From positions 1 to 60,654 of IMG/VR virus record IMGVR_UViG_3300023174_000180: DNA of 60,654 nucleotides. One strand, written 5' to 3'. Position 1 is the stretch's first letter. Every line of letters begins with the position of its first letter. The notes under the pieces are model-generated. The model was given only the letters and a program-made list of their open reading frames with translations. It was not told the origin of the DNA and searched no databases. Both the position numbers and the translations under genes were made by a program. Shown one piece after another: positions 1 to 6,092 of this stretch. This stretch comes from a virus.

Positions 1-110
1 GAGAAACTTTCGTCTAGTCTCTTTTGAGATTCTTCGATTGATTTTTTCAGTTCGGCAGAAGCCTTGTCGATATTTCCTAGGAGGATTTCTAATTTTGTTT
101 TTCTTTTCAT
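1..110 (-). CDS. Small coiled-coil-like protein, 3' end outside window
   Basis: The visible N-terminal 36 residues begin MKRKTKLEILLGNIDKAS and continue as a charged amphipathic helix rich in Lys and Glu. The pattern L-x2-L-x2-N-x2-KAS-x2-LK matches the complete 49-residue protein encoded at 1071-1220, so the two are paralogues. The ATG lies six bases after a TAGATT -10 element. No SD is present. The function is unknown. A small helical protein expressed from a host-like promoter would fit an early or host-directed role, but that is inference. The gene is cut by the window edge. Confidence 0.6.
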   Translation of the reverse strand, partial: MKRKTKLEILLGNIDKASAELKKSIEESQKRLDESF

Positions 111-116
111 ACCTAT

Positions 117-144
117 AATCTATCACAGTTTAGAAATTTTGCAA
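117..144 (-). promoter_or_regulatory. Host-type promoter TTGCAA-N16-TAGATT (copy 1)
   Basis: On the minus strand TTGCAA (144-139) is followed by 16 bases and TAGATT (122-117). The ATG of the downstream gene comes six bases later at 110. A nearly identical promoter precedes the gene at 1071-1220. Conservation of both boxes between the copies supports function. The short distance to the ATG predicts a leaderless transcript. Confidence 0.6.
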
Positions 145-163
145 GATATTTTTTCATTTAAAT

Positions 164-182
164 CTCGTTCACCATCAACGAG
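164..182. promoter_or_regulatory. Inverted repeat upstream of promoter, possible operator
   Basis: CTCGTT (164-169) and AACGAG (177-182) form a perfect six-base inverted repeat around a seven-base centre. It lies about 20 bases upstream of the -35 box. The second copy at 1275-1293 keeps the centre ACCATCAACGA but has weaker arms. A dimeric regulator site is possible. No regulator is identified. Confidence 0.35.
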
Positions 183-185
183 TTA

Positions 186-218
186 CAACGCAAGGGACCC
201 GCCTTCCCTAAGTCGTTG
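186..218 (-). terminator. Hairpin after the SleB-type gene
   Basis: CAACG (186-190) pairs with CGTTG (214-218) and AGGGA (193-197) pairs with TCCCT (205-209), giving a two-part stem with a seven-base loop. It follows the stop codon of the minus-strand hydrolase by a dozen bases. There is no clear U-tract, so an intrinsic terminator is only possible. Confidence 0.3.
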
Positions 219-230
219 ATATTCAGCTAC

Positions 231-608
231 TTACAACTTATAAAACTTGTGATTGCGTATTGTAGCCACTAGCCTTGCGTCCCTAGCCCACTTAGGAGCG
301 ACGCTGATAGCGTGGTAATGGTTTGCACCCTTCACAATGCTCTGTAGCTGTTTATGCACCACTAGGTCAGCTAGGTAGAGAGCGTCTTTACCTTGAGGTG
401 TGGATAGTAGCCTCCTCTTGGTAGCCTCACTCACTCCATCATTCCAGAAGCTGAATTGCTTACGAGCTAGGCACACCTGACTCGCTGATTGATGACGCTC
501 TATCATGCGTGTTTGTATGACGCTAGCCACACCAGCCATACCTTCCATCCCTTCACCCCTAGCTTCTCCTAAGAGTGTGAGTGCTACAATGAGTAGTTCT
601 GCTGTCAT
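231..608 (-). CDS. SleB-type cell wall hydrolase (Hydrolase_2 family)
   Basis: This 125-residue protein matches the compact SleB/CwlJ catalytic domain. The GEARGE box at residues 14-19 carries the presumed catalytic Glu15, QFSFWN is at 51-56, and GANHYH followed by P-x-WA and a C-terminal NHKFY completes the family pattern. It should cut peptidoglycan, as an endolysin or exolysin. No signal peptide is apparent; the N-terminus is hydrophobic (ELLIVALTLL) but belongs to the first helix of the fold. I chose the ATG at 608 rather than the longer in-frame extension to 827 because 608 lies four bases after the stop of the upstream gene, has GGGA upstream, and starts exactly at the conserved domain. 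A second, unrelated lysozyme is encoded at 30891-31517. Confidence 0.8.
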   Translation of the reverse strand: MTAELLIVALTLLGEARGEGMEGMAGVASVIQTRMIERHQSASQVCLARKQFSFWNDGVSEATKRRLLSTPQGKDALYLADLVVHKQLQSIVKGANHYHAISVAPKWARDARLVATIRNHKFYKL

Positions 609-612
609 AGTG

Positions 613-1032
613 TTAATCCCTTCCACTGCTGATTGCACCGCAGTAGTCGCTAGGCTTCTCTGCACTGATAGTACCAAGGCTGTATCCCTCAGAGCTAGTA
701 GCACCCCATAAGAAGCAAGTCTGCACCATATCGTCAATGATGCTCTGTGCCTTAGTCTTAGCAAGGTCAAGTAGTCCACCCTTGCGACCCTTAGCGTTGA
801 TCTTATTGACCAAGCTATGCAACGCAACCTTAGTGAGAGCTTTCTTCACATCATCGGGATGAGCGTAGAAGTAAAACGCTTTGCCGTTGCCCATATCGTG
901 CAACTTGCCGTTAGTTCCTTCCCAATTATAGATGCTATTGAAGAAGTGATTGATCTGTTTGATGCTTCCTTCGAGAAGGTAAGCATTGTTTTCGCCGAAG
1001 GTTTGGTAACTGATTTTGAGGTTTTGTTTCAT
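613..1032 (-). CDS. Hypothetical protein upstream of the hydrolase
   Basis: This 139-residue protein begins MKQNLKISYQTFGENN. The N-terminal half is mixed alpha/beta with aromatic residues (FFNSIYNWEGTN, AFYFYAHPDD). The C-terminal part is lysine-rich (KINAKGRKGG) and ends in a Cys- and Ser-containing tail. I recognise no family. The gene ends four bases before the hydrolase start, so the two are probably co-transcribed and coupled. Codon third positions are richer in G and C than in the plus-strand genes. A long overlapping frame covers the same DNA, but this one has consistent domain-like composition. Confidence 0.6.
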   Translation of the reverse strand: MKQNLKISYQTFGENNAYLLEGSIKQINHFFNSIYNWEGTNGKLHDMGNGKAFYFYAHPDDVKKALTKVALHSLVNKINAKGRKGGLLDLAKTKAQSIIDDMVQTCFLWGATSSEGYSLGTISAEKPSDYCGAISSGRD

Positions 1033-1070
1033 TGGTATATATTGCCTTTCTGTATTGATTTCGTCAAGGG

Positions 1071-1220
1071 TTATTTATTCATCGCCTCTTGGTGGATAGC
1101 TTCCACCTTTTGAGCGTGAGCGTCAAGGGTTGCGATGGCCTTGGTAGAGGCATCCTTTAGGTCTTGGCTAGCTTTGTTGAGGTTTGCGATCAGTTGTTCG
1201 TATTTGCTTAATTTCTTCAT
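1071..1220 (-). CDS. Small coiled-coil-like protein (49 aa), paralogue of the gene at 1-110
   Basis: The protein starts MKKLSKYEQLIANLNKAS and ends after EAIHQEAMNNK-like residues; it is one amphipathic helix with leucines in heptad-like spacing. It is too short for most ORF cut-offs. Homology to the partial gene at 1-110, an ATG six bases after a duplicated -10 box, and the same strand and operon orientation support it as real. It heads a minus-strand cluster with the unknown gene at 613-1032 and the hydrolase. The function is unknown. Confidence 0.6.
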   Translation of the reverse strand: MKKLSKYEQLIANLNKASQDLKDASTKAIATLDAHAQKVEAIHQEAMNK

Positions 1221-1221
1221 A

Positions 1222-1301
1222 TAGGTAATCTATCACAGAATAGGAATAGTGCAAGGGATTTTTACCATTTAAATTTCATTGACCATCAACGACTTACAAC
1301 A
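1222..1301. repeat. Long direct repeat, copy 2
   Basis: This is the counterpart of 112-192: the same promoter boxes, the CATTTAAAT block and the ACCATCAACGA block, with scattered substitutions. The divergence suggests the duplication is not recent. Confidence 0.7.
1227..1254 (-). promoter_or_regulatory. Host-type promoter TTGCAC-N16-TAGATT (copy 2)
   Basis: On the minus strand TTGCAC (1254-1249), a 16-base spacer and TAGATT (1232-1227) precede the ATG at 1220 by six bases. It is the same arrangement as copy 1 at 117-144, so leaderless transcription is again predicted. Confidence 0.6.
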
Positions 1302-1539
1302 ACAAAGTAAACTATACCCCCCATTTTTGAAAAAATTAGGATTTTGCTAGGACAAGAATAGCCGAGGGGGTACTAATATCATTCTCCCCAAAGCAATAAA
1401 AGTATTATTATATATATGCTTATACTACCCCCTATTTTAAAATCATTTAAAAAACAACCCTATATATTATATTTTGAAAGTTAAAAAAATCGGGGCTCTT
1501 TATTTTCATATACCTCTTTTTATATATAGGTAATATTTA
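1302..1539. other. Non-coding divergent intergenic region
   Basis: I see no gene here. It lies between the minus-strand block and the plus-strand clusters. It contains repeated C-tracts (TATACCCCCC near 1313, ACTACCCCCT near 1426), a G-tract (GAGGGGGTAC near 1364) and AT-rich runs. Local GGGG/CCCC pairing is possible, but no convincing hairpin, tRNA or riboswitch is visible. It probably holds regulatory sequence or a module boundary. Confidence 0.45.
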
Positions 1540-1547
1540 AGTGTAAT
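1540..1547 (+). promoter_or_regulatory. AGTGTAAT phage promoter element
   Basis: AGTGTAAT lies seven bases before the ATG at 1555. It is one of about a dozen copies of this octamer found directly upstream of genes in the window. No good -35 box accompanies it. Confidence 0.6.
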
Positions 1548-1554
1548 TTTAATT

Positions 1555-1791
1555 ATGAATAATAAAACACAAACATATTTTACAACCCTATTAGTATCAG
1601 TAGCTTTATTTGGCCTAATTAAAATAGGATTATATTACTTTAATAAACCTAAAACAGTATCCTATACTAAAGTAGACAAAAAAGAAGAAATTATATTGAT
1701 TAAAAAAGCTGAACCTGTTACTCCTAAAGAAAATAAACCAAAAGTAACAAAAAATGGCTTAACTAGTGGTGGCAATTGGCATAGTAGATGA
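1555..1791 (+). CDS. Small single-pass membrane protein
   Basis: This 78-residue protein has one hydrophobic segment at about residues 8-29 (YFTTLLVSVALFGLIKIGLYYF). A lysine-rich, basic tail containing KKEEIILIKK and PKENKPKV follows. With a short N-terminus and a basic tail it probably sits in the inner membrane with the tail in the cytoplasm. No family is recognised. It is first in a three-gene run: its stop overlaps the ATG of the HNH gene as ATGA. Transcription is likely from the AGTGTAAT element seven bases upstream, giving a leaderless message. Confidence 0.6.
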   Translation: MNNKTQTYFTTLLVSVALFGLIKIGLYYFNKPKTVSYTKVDKKEEIILIKKAEPVTPKENKPKVTKNGLTSGGNWHSR

Positions 1792-2138
1792 TATTACAAC
1801 GTATTAAAGACATTATTCAAGGTAAAGTCAAGATAGGAGAGCGTAGATCTCCTAAATGGAAATCTATTAGAAAAAAACATCTAATCAACCAGCCCAAATG
1901 TGCTGCTTGTGGTGGAAATAAGATATTAGAAGTACATCATATACAACCTTTTAATAAGAATCCAGAATTAGAATTAGATTTAAATAACTTAATAACCCTT
2001 TGTGAAAGCAAAAAGAATGGAGTATGCTGTCATCTCTTGTTTGGACATCTTGGAAATTATAGATCAATTAATATTAATGTAGTGCAAGATGTTAAAAATT
2101 GGTATAATAAAATAACAGAAAGACCACTATTCAAATGA
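1788..2138 (+). CDS. HNH endonuclease
   Basis: This 116-residue protein carries a zinc-binding HNH core: C38-x2-C41, then LEVHHI with H50-H51, N66/N67 before LITLC72, and CCH82 followed by H87. The motif spacing fits the small McrA-like HNH fold that cleaves DNA with a metal ion. Small HNH proteins occur in phages as packaging nucleases next to terminases or as free-standing homing-type enzymes. Here the terminase genes are 12 kb away, so either role is possible. The gene overlaps both neighbours by ATGA, indicating coupled translation. Confidence 0.8.
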   Translation: MILQRIKDIIQGKVKIGERRSPKWKSIRKKHLINQPKCAACGGNKILEVHHIQPFNKNPELELDLNNLITLCESKKNGVCCHLLFGHLGNYRSININVVQDVKNWYNKITERPLFK

Positions 2139-2608
2139 TTATAGTTGCTCAAAATATCTTAGTTCCTTTCTCTAATAATGCAAAGTTACCTAAAAATTTT
2201 GTTATATCAGATGCAAATTACCTATGCCCAAAGATTGAAACTGTTACAAATATAATATATCCAGCTTATGTTTGGTGGCTTAGATCTTTAAAATTAAGTA
2301 AATGGACTCATAAATGGGATTGTGACAACTTTGCTGACGCATTTAAACTTTTTGCTTGTGGGTATTATCAGCAAAACATAGATTCTGAAGCACAGGGAAT
2401 TGCTGTTGGCGTAGTGAATTATATGGCTAACTCAAGAGCAGAAGACGGATTAAAAGGTGGTCATGCTATCAATATTATCTATGCACAAAATAATAAAAAT
2501 GATGATAACATAAGCGATTTTGATGTATACTTCCTTGAACCGCAAAATGGTAGATTATATACTCTAACTCCAGAAGAGTTTAATAGTATTTGGACTGTTT
2601 ATATATAG
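2135..2608 (+). CDS. Putative transglutaminase/papain-fold cysteine enzyme
   Basis: The 157-residue protein contains a Cys-His-acid arrangement: DCDNFAD with Cys63, GGHAINI with His110, and a strand YFLEPQNG with Glu135. This order is typical of papain-like and transglutaminase-like cysteine hydrolases, including small phage and bacterial proteins with a CD-F-A motif. I infer cysteine hydrolase or related activity; the substrate is unknown. There is no signal peptide, so it should act in the cytoplasm. It overlaps the HNH gene by four bases. The exported protein at 3351-3731 shows a similar triad order but little sequence similarity. Confidence 0.5.
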   Translation: MIIVAQNILVPFSNNAKLPKNFVISDANYLCPKIETVTNIIYPAYVWWLRSLKLSKWTHKWDCDNFADAFKLFACGYYQQNIDSEAQGIAVGVVNYMANSRAEDGLKGGHAINIIYAQNNKNDDNISDFDVYFLEPQNGRLYTLTPEEFNSIWTVYI

Positions 2609-2624
2609 GCCTTTCCTTACGGAT

Positions 2625-2632
2625 AGTATAAT
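2625..2632 (+). promoter_or_regulatory. AGTATAAT promoter-like element
   Basis: AGTATAAT ends three bases before the ATG at 2636 and 15 bases before an in-frame ATG at 2648. If it is a -10 box, transcription would begin near 2639, after the first ATG. That favours 2648 as the working start, or an alternative upstream transcript. Confidence 0.45.
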
Positions 2633-2635
2633 TAT

Positions 2636-3337
2636 ATGATACCACCAATGAAATTAGCTGGCCCCAAAGCAGATTGCAAAAAAAATACTAATAATTTAAA
2701 AACCATGGAGGCAATTGGAAAAGCTGGCAAGCCTTTTGTCTTTTATGGCGCACTTTCTTTAGCTTTGCATCATAATACTTATTATAGATGTCATAATGAT
2801 ATCGACACCTTAATTTTAAAACAAGATAAAGATTGGTGGGTTAATTATATTAAGAATTTAGATTTCGATTTTAGAATTAAAATAAATGTTTATGAATTCG
2901 AGAAAGATTTAGATTTCTGGATACCATCTAAACCTATTCTATATGAAAGAGTAAAAGAAGATAGGCCACATTTTTTAAATAAAAAAGATTACGTTGTTGT
3001 AGATGTATCTCTTAAACACTCTTTAGAAGAGCATGAAAATTTTTATACTAAAACAATAAAAGTAAATGATCAAGATATCAAAATAATGAATCCAGACTTT
3101 TTAAAATTAACTAAAATAAGAAGAATGCAATTTTGGGATAATGACATCAAAGAAAGTGAAAAACTTCTTAATGAAGCAATAGAGTATAATCAAATTAATG
3201 ACGCACAAATCGCAGAAATCAAAAAAATAATACAAGATCAAAAAGATATGAGACTGGCAACAGATAAAAAGGATATTTTTGATATTAAGAACTATTTTAA
3301 TATTGATATTGATATTGACAACATACAAAATATGTAG
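2636..3337 (+). CDS. Nucleotidyltransferase-fold protein (AbiEii/MNT-like)
   Basis: This 233-residue protein has a nucleotidyltransferase signature near residues 34-60: FVFYGALSLALHH followed by YYRCHNDIDTL, resembling the G-x-LALH...R-x-DID pattern of AbiEii, LinA-type and minimal nucleotidyltransferases. The last part (MNPDFLKLTKIRRMQFWDNDI) resembles the helical region of AbiEii-like enzymes with K-x2-R-x5-D. The C-terminus is charged and Asp/Ile-rich. It may transfer nucleotides to a protein, RNA or small molecule; the target cannot be read. The start could be the internal Met at 2648. Phage-borne members could modify host factors or act against competing defences, which is inference. Confidence 0.55.
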   Translation: MIPPMKLAGPKADCKKNTNNLKTMEAIGKAGKPFVFYGALSLALHHNTYYRCHNDIDTLILKQDKDWWVNYIKNLDFDFRIKINVYEFEKDLDFWIPSKPILYERVKEDRPHFLNKKDYVVVDVSLKHSLEEHENFYTKTIKVNDQDIKIMNPDFLKLTKIRRMQFWDNDIKESEKLLNEAIEYNQINDAQIAEIKKIIQDQKDMRLATDKKDIFDIKNYFNIDIDIDNIQNM

Positions 3338-3343
3338 TATATT
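3315..3343 (+). promoter_or_regulatory. Host-type promoter TTGACA-N17-TATATT
   Basis: A consensus -35 TTGACA (3315-3320), a 17-base spacer and TATATT (3338-3343) end seven bases before the ATG at 3351. The -35 box lies inside the upstream gene. This predicts a leaderless transcript read by the host vegetative RNA polymerase. Confidence 0.65.
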
Positions 3344-3350
3344 ATCCATT

Positions 3351-3731
3351 ATGAGGATAATTATATTACTACTATTAATTACAGCTAATCTTTATTCACA
3401 AGAGTATTCTAGAGAGTATTTGAAAAACTCTTGTCTAATTAATAGCATAGGAATGTACCAAGATGTTCATGATTTTTTCAAAAATAGAAATATATGGAAT
3501 AATGTGTTAGTTATGAGCTTTACTTCAAAAGATTGTAAAGGAAGGTGCGTAGAGGAGAGTCATGCAGTTACTATTTTTAACTGGAATAATCAGTATTATG
3601 CTTATGATATAAATCAAGGATCTTGGCCAATTAGAACTAGCGCAAATTTACAAAATAGCCCATTGCTTGCAGCAAAATTAATATGTCCAAGGTGGAATAT
3701 CAAAAGCGCTAGATATTTAGTTTCCCGATAG
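3351..3731 (+). CDS. Exported protein with Cys-His-Asp triad pattern
   Basis: This 126-residue protein starts with a clear signal peptide, MRIIILLLLITANLYSQ, cleavable near residue 16. The mature part has NSCLINS with Cys28, EESHAVTIF with His71 and YYAYDINQGSW with Asp86, the order found in papain-like and C39-like cysteine peptidases. Cys62 and Cys66 (CKGRC) may form a disulphide. It should act in the periplasm or outside. Upstream in-frame codons from 3279 exist, but the ATG at 3351 starts the signal peptide and sits seven bases after a promoter. The function is unknown; a role at the cell envelope is inferred. Confidence 0.6.
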   Translation: MRIIILLLLITANLYSQEYSREYLKNSCLINSIGMYQDVHDFFKNRNIWNNVLVMSFTSKDCKGRCVEESHAVTIFNWNNQYYAYDINQGSWPIRTSANLQNSPLLAAKLICPRWNIKSARYLVSR

Positions 3732-3737
3732 TGTAAT
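3730..3737 (+). promoter_or_regulatory. AGTGTAAT phage promoter element
   Basis: AGTGTAAT overlaps the stop codon of the preceding gene and ends eight bases before the ATG at 3746. Confidence 0.6.
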
Positions 3738-3745
3738 ACTATTGG

Positions 3746-4678
3746 ATGTTTAAAATACTATTAGGTTTATCTACCTTAATTCTAGCTTCTTGTGGTGCCT
3801 TTTTTTCTGTTAAAGGTATAGGTCTTTTATTCTCTGGTAGTTTTTATTCTGCTATAGCTATGGCAGCAAGTTTGGAATTTGCTAAAATAATGGCTACTAG
3901 CTTTTTATATAGATATTGGAAAAAAATAAATAACATAATTAAATTTTACTTGACTTCTGCGGTTTTTATACTAATGTGCATAACAAGTTTAGGTATTTTT
4001 GGGTTTTTGAGTCAAGCTTTTTTCTCTACTAAAAGCTCAACAGACGCAATAGAGTCTCAAATGACACTTCTTCAAAATAAAAAACAATCATTAGAAGTTC
4101 AGATAGCATCTAATAACGAAAGAATAAAAGTATTAACCGACACAAGAAAAAACCAAGAGTCTAATCTAACAAAAGCTTTAGATCAATCTATAACTACTAC
4201 CATTACTAAATCTGGAGGTTTTTTTGGCAAAGATACTCAAGAAAAAGTAATAGATAAAAATTCATTAAATCTTAAAACTAAAAGCTTTGACTCGATTCAA
4301 TCTAATATAGCATCATTGGATTCAAACACAGATAAAATAAATACCTCTAATCAGAATTTATTGAATGAAATTAATATTTTGGACAAAGATATAATATCTT
4401 TAAATACTCAAGTCATTAAATCAGACATAGGAACTTATAAATTCATAGCAAAGGCATTTAATTCAGATATTGAATCAATAGTTAAAATTTTTATACTTAT
4501 AATAGTTATTATTTTTGATCCATTAGCTCTATGTCTATTACTTGCTTTTAATTTTGTTTTAAATGAAGATAAAACTATCATAAATATACCAATAGAGAAA
4601 ATTAAGGATATTTATCAAAAATTTAAAAGAGGCACAAAATCAACTCATAACAAAGAATTAGCCGACCCAAATCTTTAG
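3746..4678 (+). CDS. Multi-pass membrane protein with central coiled coil
   Basis: This 310-residue protein has hydrophobic segments at about 3-30 (with a second stretch near 31-52), 67-92 and 243-272. They surround a long hydrophilic coiled-coil-like middle (about 95-240) rich in Ser, Asn, Gln and Lys (QNKKQSLEVQIASNNERIKVL). The last 35 residues are basic. The arrangement suggests an inner-membrane protein exposing a helical domain. Proteins of this layout recur in aquatic phages without an assigned role. It is transcribed alone from an AGTGTAAT element. Effects on the host envelope or lysis timing are only guesses. Confidence 0.6.
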   Translation: MFKILLGLSTLILASCGAFFSVKGIGLLFSGSFYSAIAMAASLEFAKIMATSFLYRYWKKINNIIKFYLTSAVFILMCITSLGIFGFLSQAFFSTKSSTDAIESQMTLLQNKKQSLEVQIASNNERIKVLTDTRKNQESNLTKALDQSITTTITKSGGFFGKDTQEKVIDKNSLNLKTKSFDSIQSNIASLDSNTDKINTSNQNLLNEINILDKDIISLNTQVIKSDIGTYKFIAKAFNSDIESIVKIFILIIVIIFDPLALCLLLAFNFVLNEDKTIINIPIEKIKDIYQKFKRGTKSTHNKELADPNL

Positions 4679-4681
4679 TAG

Positions 4682-4710
4682 TTGACAAAATTTAATAAAT
4701 ATAGTATATT
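4682..4710 (+). promoter_or_regulatory. Host-type promoter TTGACA-N17-TATATT
   Basis: TTGACA (4682-4687), 17 bases, TATATT (4705-4710), then six bases and the ATG at 4717. It is the same boxes and spacing as at 3315-3343. It lies in a true intergenic gap, which strengthens the call. Confidence 0.7.
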
Positions 4711-4716
4711 ATAAAT

Positions 4717-5115
4717 ATGAAATTAAAATATATACTATTAGCTCAAATTTTACTAGTTTCCTCATTAAAAGCTCAAAGCATGTGCTATATATGGAAACAT
4801 GATTACGGTTCGGCTCAAGATGCCAGAGTTAACACTTTAAAAACAGAAGTAAGCTATCATCAAAATGAATATAATAATCTTAGGAAAATTAAAAGATATA
4901 ATGATGACATATTAGTATCTAGAGCTCAAGCTAGAGCAGTTATTTTAGCCAAACAAACAGAGCATCAAAGATTGGCTAATCAAGTTTTTAATGATAGAAT
5001 GACTCCTAATTTTGAAATTAGGCGTTCAGCAGATTCTGAAGCTTTTAATGGTGTGCGAGGATTTTCTGGTTCTAGAACAAGAAGCACACTATGCTCTTCT
5101 GGATCTTGCAAATAA
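4717..5115 (+). CDS. Small exported protein
   Basis: This 132-residue protein opens with a signal peptide (MKLKYILLAQILLVSSLKAQS, cleavage near residue 19-21). The mature part is helical and charged (residues 35-95, Arg-, Gln- and Asn-rich), and it ends in a Ser/Arg/Cys tail LCSSGSCK. There are three Cys residues in the mature part (one near residue 23, two in the tail). No family is recognised. It ends one base before the convergent minus-strand gene at 5117. It is expressed from a host-type promoter with a predicted leaderless start. Confidence 0.6.
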   Translation: MKLKYILLAQILLVSSLKAQSMCYIWKHDYGSAQDARVNTLKTEVSYHQNEYNNLRKIKRYNDDILVSRAQARAVILAKQTEHQRLANQVFNDRMTPNFEIRRSADSEAFNGVRGFSGSRTRSTLCSSGSCK

Positions 5116-5116
5116 C

Positions 5117-5401
5117 TTATTGAGTCAGTGCAAACTGTTTTTTAAATTTTAAATTTAATTTAAAAGAATTTACAGCTAAACCACGATCAAATCTTTTTAT
5201 GAAGTTTGTTCCTTCTTTTGGCATGACAGCTGTATATTCATTTTTTTTAGTTTTGATTACTATGTGAGTTGGAAGAACTGAAACGCTTCTTAATTTGCCT
5301 TTCATTTCTTGTTTCACTGCTCTGGCTATTGCACAATTTTGAGGATTAGCTTTTTCTCCTTCAAAAATGTTTCTTTGACTGATGTTTATGTTTTTATTCA
5401 T
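5117..5401 (-). CDS. Hypothetical protein, coupled to upstream minus-strand gene
   Basis: This 94-residue basic protein has a hydrophilic N-terminus (MNKNINISQRNIFEGEKANP), one CAIARAVKQEM helix, and beta-rich segments (VSVLPTHIVIKTKKNEYTAVMP). The layout suggests a small folded domain. Its ATG overlaps the stop of the gene at 5398-6036 (ATGA), so the pair is likely translated together. The function is unknown. Confidence 0.6.
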   Translation of the reverse strand: MNKNINISQRNIFEGEKANPQNCAIARAVKQEMKGKLRSVSVLPTHIVIKTKKNEYTAVMPKEGTNFIKRFDRGLAVNSFKLNLKFKKQFALTQ

Positions 5402-6036
5402 TCTCTCTCCTCTATTTTATAATCATAATTATCACTGTCTTCAGTAACCCATTTGGGGCTATTTTCTGCAGTATAAATATGAGAATTTATTTTTCTTTGC
5501 AACAATAATTCATTTGGTTTTGTTGCGAAGCTTGGATCGAATACTCTTATTCTGTTATTAGGTTGTATTGCGAAATTGCCATTATCTAATTTTATAACAT
5601 GACCAGCTTTATGCTGATCTGCTCTTTGACTAAATCCAAAATTTAATTCATTGTAATCACTATGAGCCCAATCGAGAGTAAAAAGATATCTGCCCATATA
5701 TTCCTTACCGCTTCTTCCAGTATATTTTACTACTTTATTTTCTAATAAATAAAAATTTGTTATAGCTATATGATAACTAAAACTGTCCCAAAGTTCTAAT
5801 TCAGTTAATTCCATATCTGGAGCATCTTCTTTAGAGCAAAAAGCACTAATAGGTGCATGCCACCAAATTCCACCGTCTTCCATGAGAAAATTAAAAAGTG
5901 GAACTTGGCTTGGTAAGCTTGTAACTCCAAAGATTAAACATTTATATTTTTTATCGAAACTATCTTCTTGATTTCTTAAATAATTTCCTCTTACGTAACA
6001 TTCAATTGGAGGTATATTTGCATTTAAGTATGCCAC
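5398..6036 (-). CDS. Conserved phage protein of unknown function
   Basis: This 212-residue soluble protein starts with GTG (MAYLNANIPPIECYVRGNYL). Characteristic stretches are GGIWWHAPISAF, ELELWDSFSYH, FTLDWAHSD, KAGHVIKLDNGNFAIQPNNR and RVFDPSF. I recognise this pattern as a protein recurring in marine T4-like and other aquatic phages, always without assigned function. Its C-terminus is acidic. It is one of the few plus-region genes on the minus strand and forms a two-gene operon with 5117-5401. An AGTGTAAA element on the minus strand (6054-6047) ends about 11 bases before the GTG. Confidence 0.75.
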   Translation of the reverse strand: MAYLNANIPPIECYVRGNYLRNQEDSFDKKYKCLIFGVTSLPSQVPLFNFLMEDGGIWWHAPISAFCSKEDAPDMELTELELWDSFSYHIAITNFYLLENKVVKYTGRSGKEYMGRYLFTLDWAHSDYNELNFGFSQRADQHKAGHVIKLDNGNFAIQPNNRIRVFDPSFATKPNELLLQRKINSHIYTAENSPKWVTEDSDNYDYKIEERE

Positions 6037-6046
6037 AGCTAATTTA

Positions 6047-6054
6047 TTTACACT
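6047..6054 (-). promoter_or_regulatory. AGTGTAAA promoter element, minus strand
   Basis: On the minus strand AGTGTAAA precedes the GTG start at 6036. It faces away from a GGTGTAAA element on the plus strand 15 bases away, forming a compact divergent promoter region. Occurrence on the opposite strand before an opposite-strand gene supports the motif as a real promoter. Confidence 0.55.
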
Positions 6055-6068
6055 AAATTAAAAAATAT

Positions 6069-6076
6069 GGTGTAAA
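6069..6076 (+). promoter_or_regulatory. GGTGTAAA promoter-like element
   Basis: GGTGTAAA lies 16 bases before the ATG of the PhoH gene. A TATGTA stretch at 6081-6086 is an alternative -10 box six bases before the ATG. Confidence 0.4.
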
Positions 6077-6092
6077 AGAATATGTAAGTATA

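Larger units (their letters stand above)
112..192. repeat. Long direct repeat, copy 1 (promoter and upstream region)
   Basis: This stretch aligns without obvious gaps to 1222-1301. The most conserved blocks are AATCTATCACAG, TGCAAG, CATTTAAAT, ACCATCAACGA and TTACAAC. It covers the core promoter plus about 50 bases upstream. Together with the homologous small genes it points to a tandem duplication of a promoter-gene unit. Confidence 0.7.

Noticed and set aside
609-827. Upstream in-frame extension of the SleB-type gene to 827
   Set aside because: It lies wholly within the gene at 613-1032, has an Arg- and Leu-rich composition unlike a domain, and the internal ATG at 608 starts the conserved fold with a fitting upstream GGGA.
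505-1113. Two plus-strand open frames (505-711 and 817-1113)
   Set aside because: They are antisense to minus-strand genes with recognisable or coherent products and have no promoter or ribosome site.
1302-1539. Replication origin, tRNA or riboswitch in the intergenic region
   Set aside because: No cloverleaf, iteron array or conserved riboswitch core could be found; only short C/G tracts and AT runs are visible.
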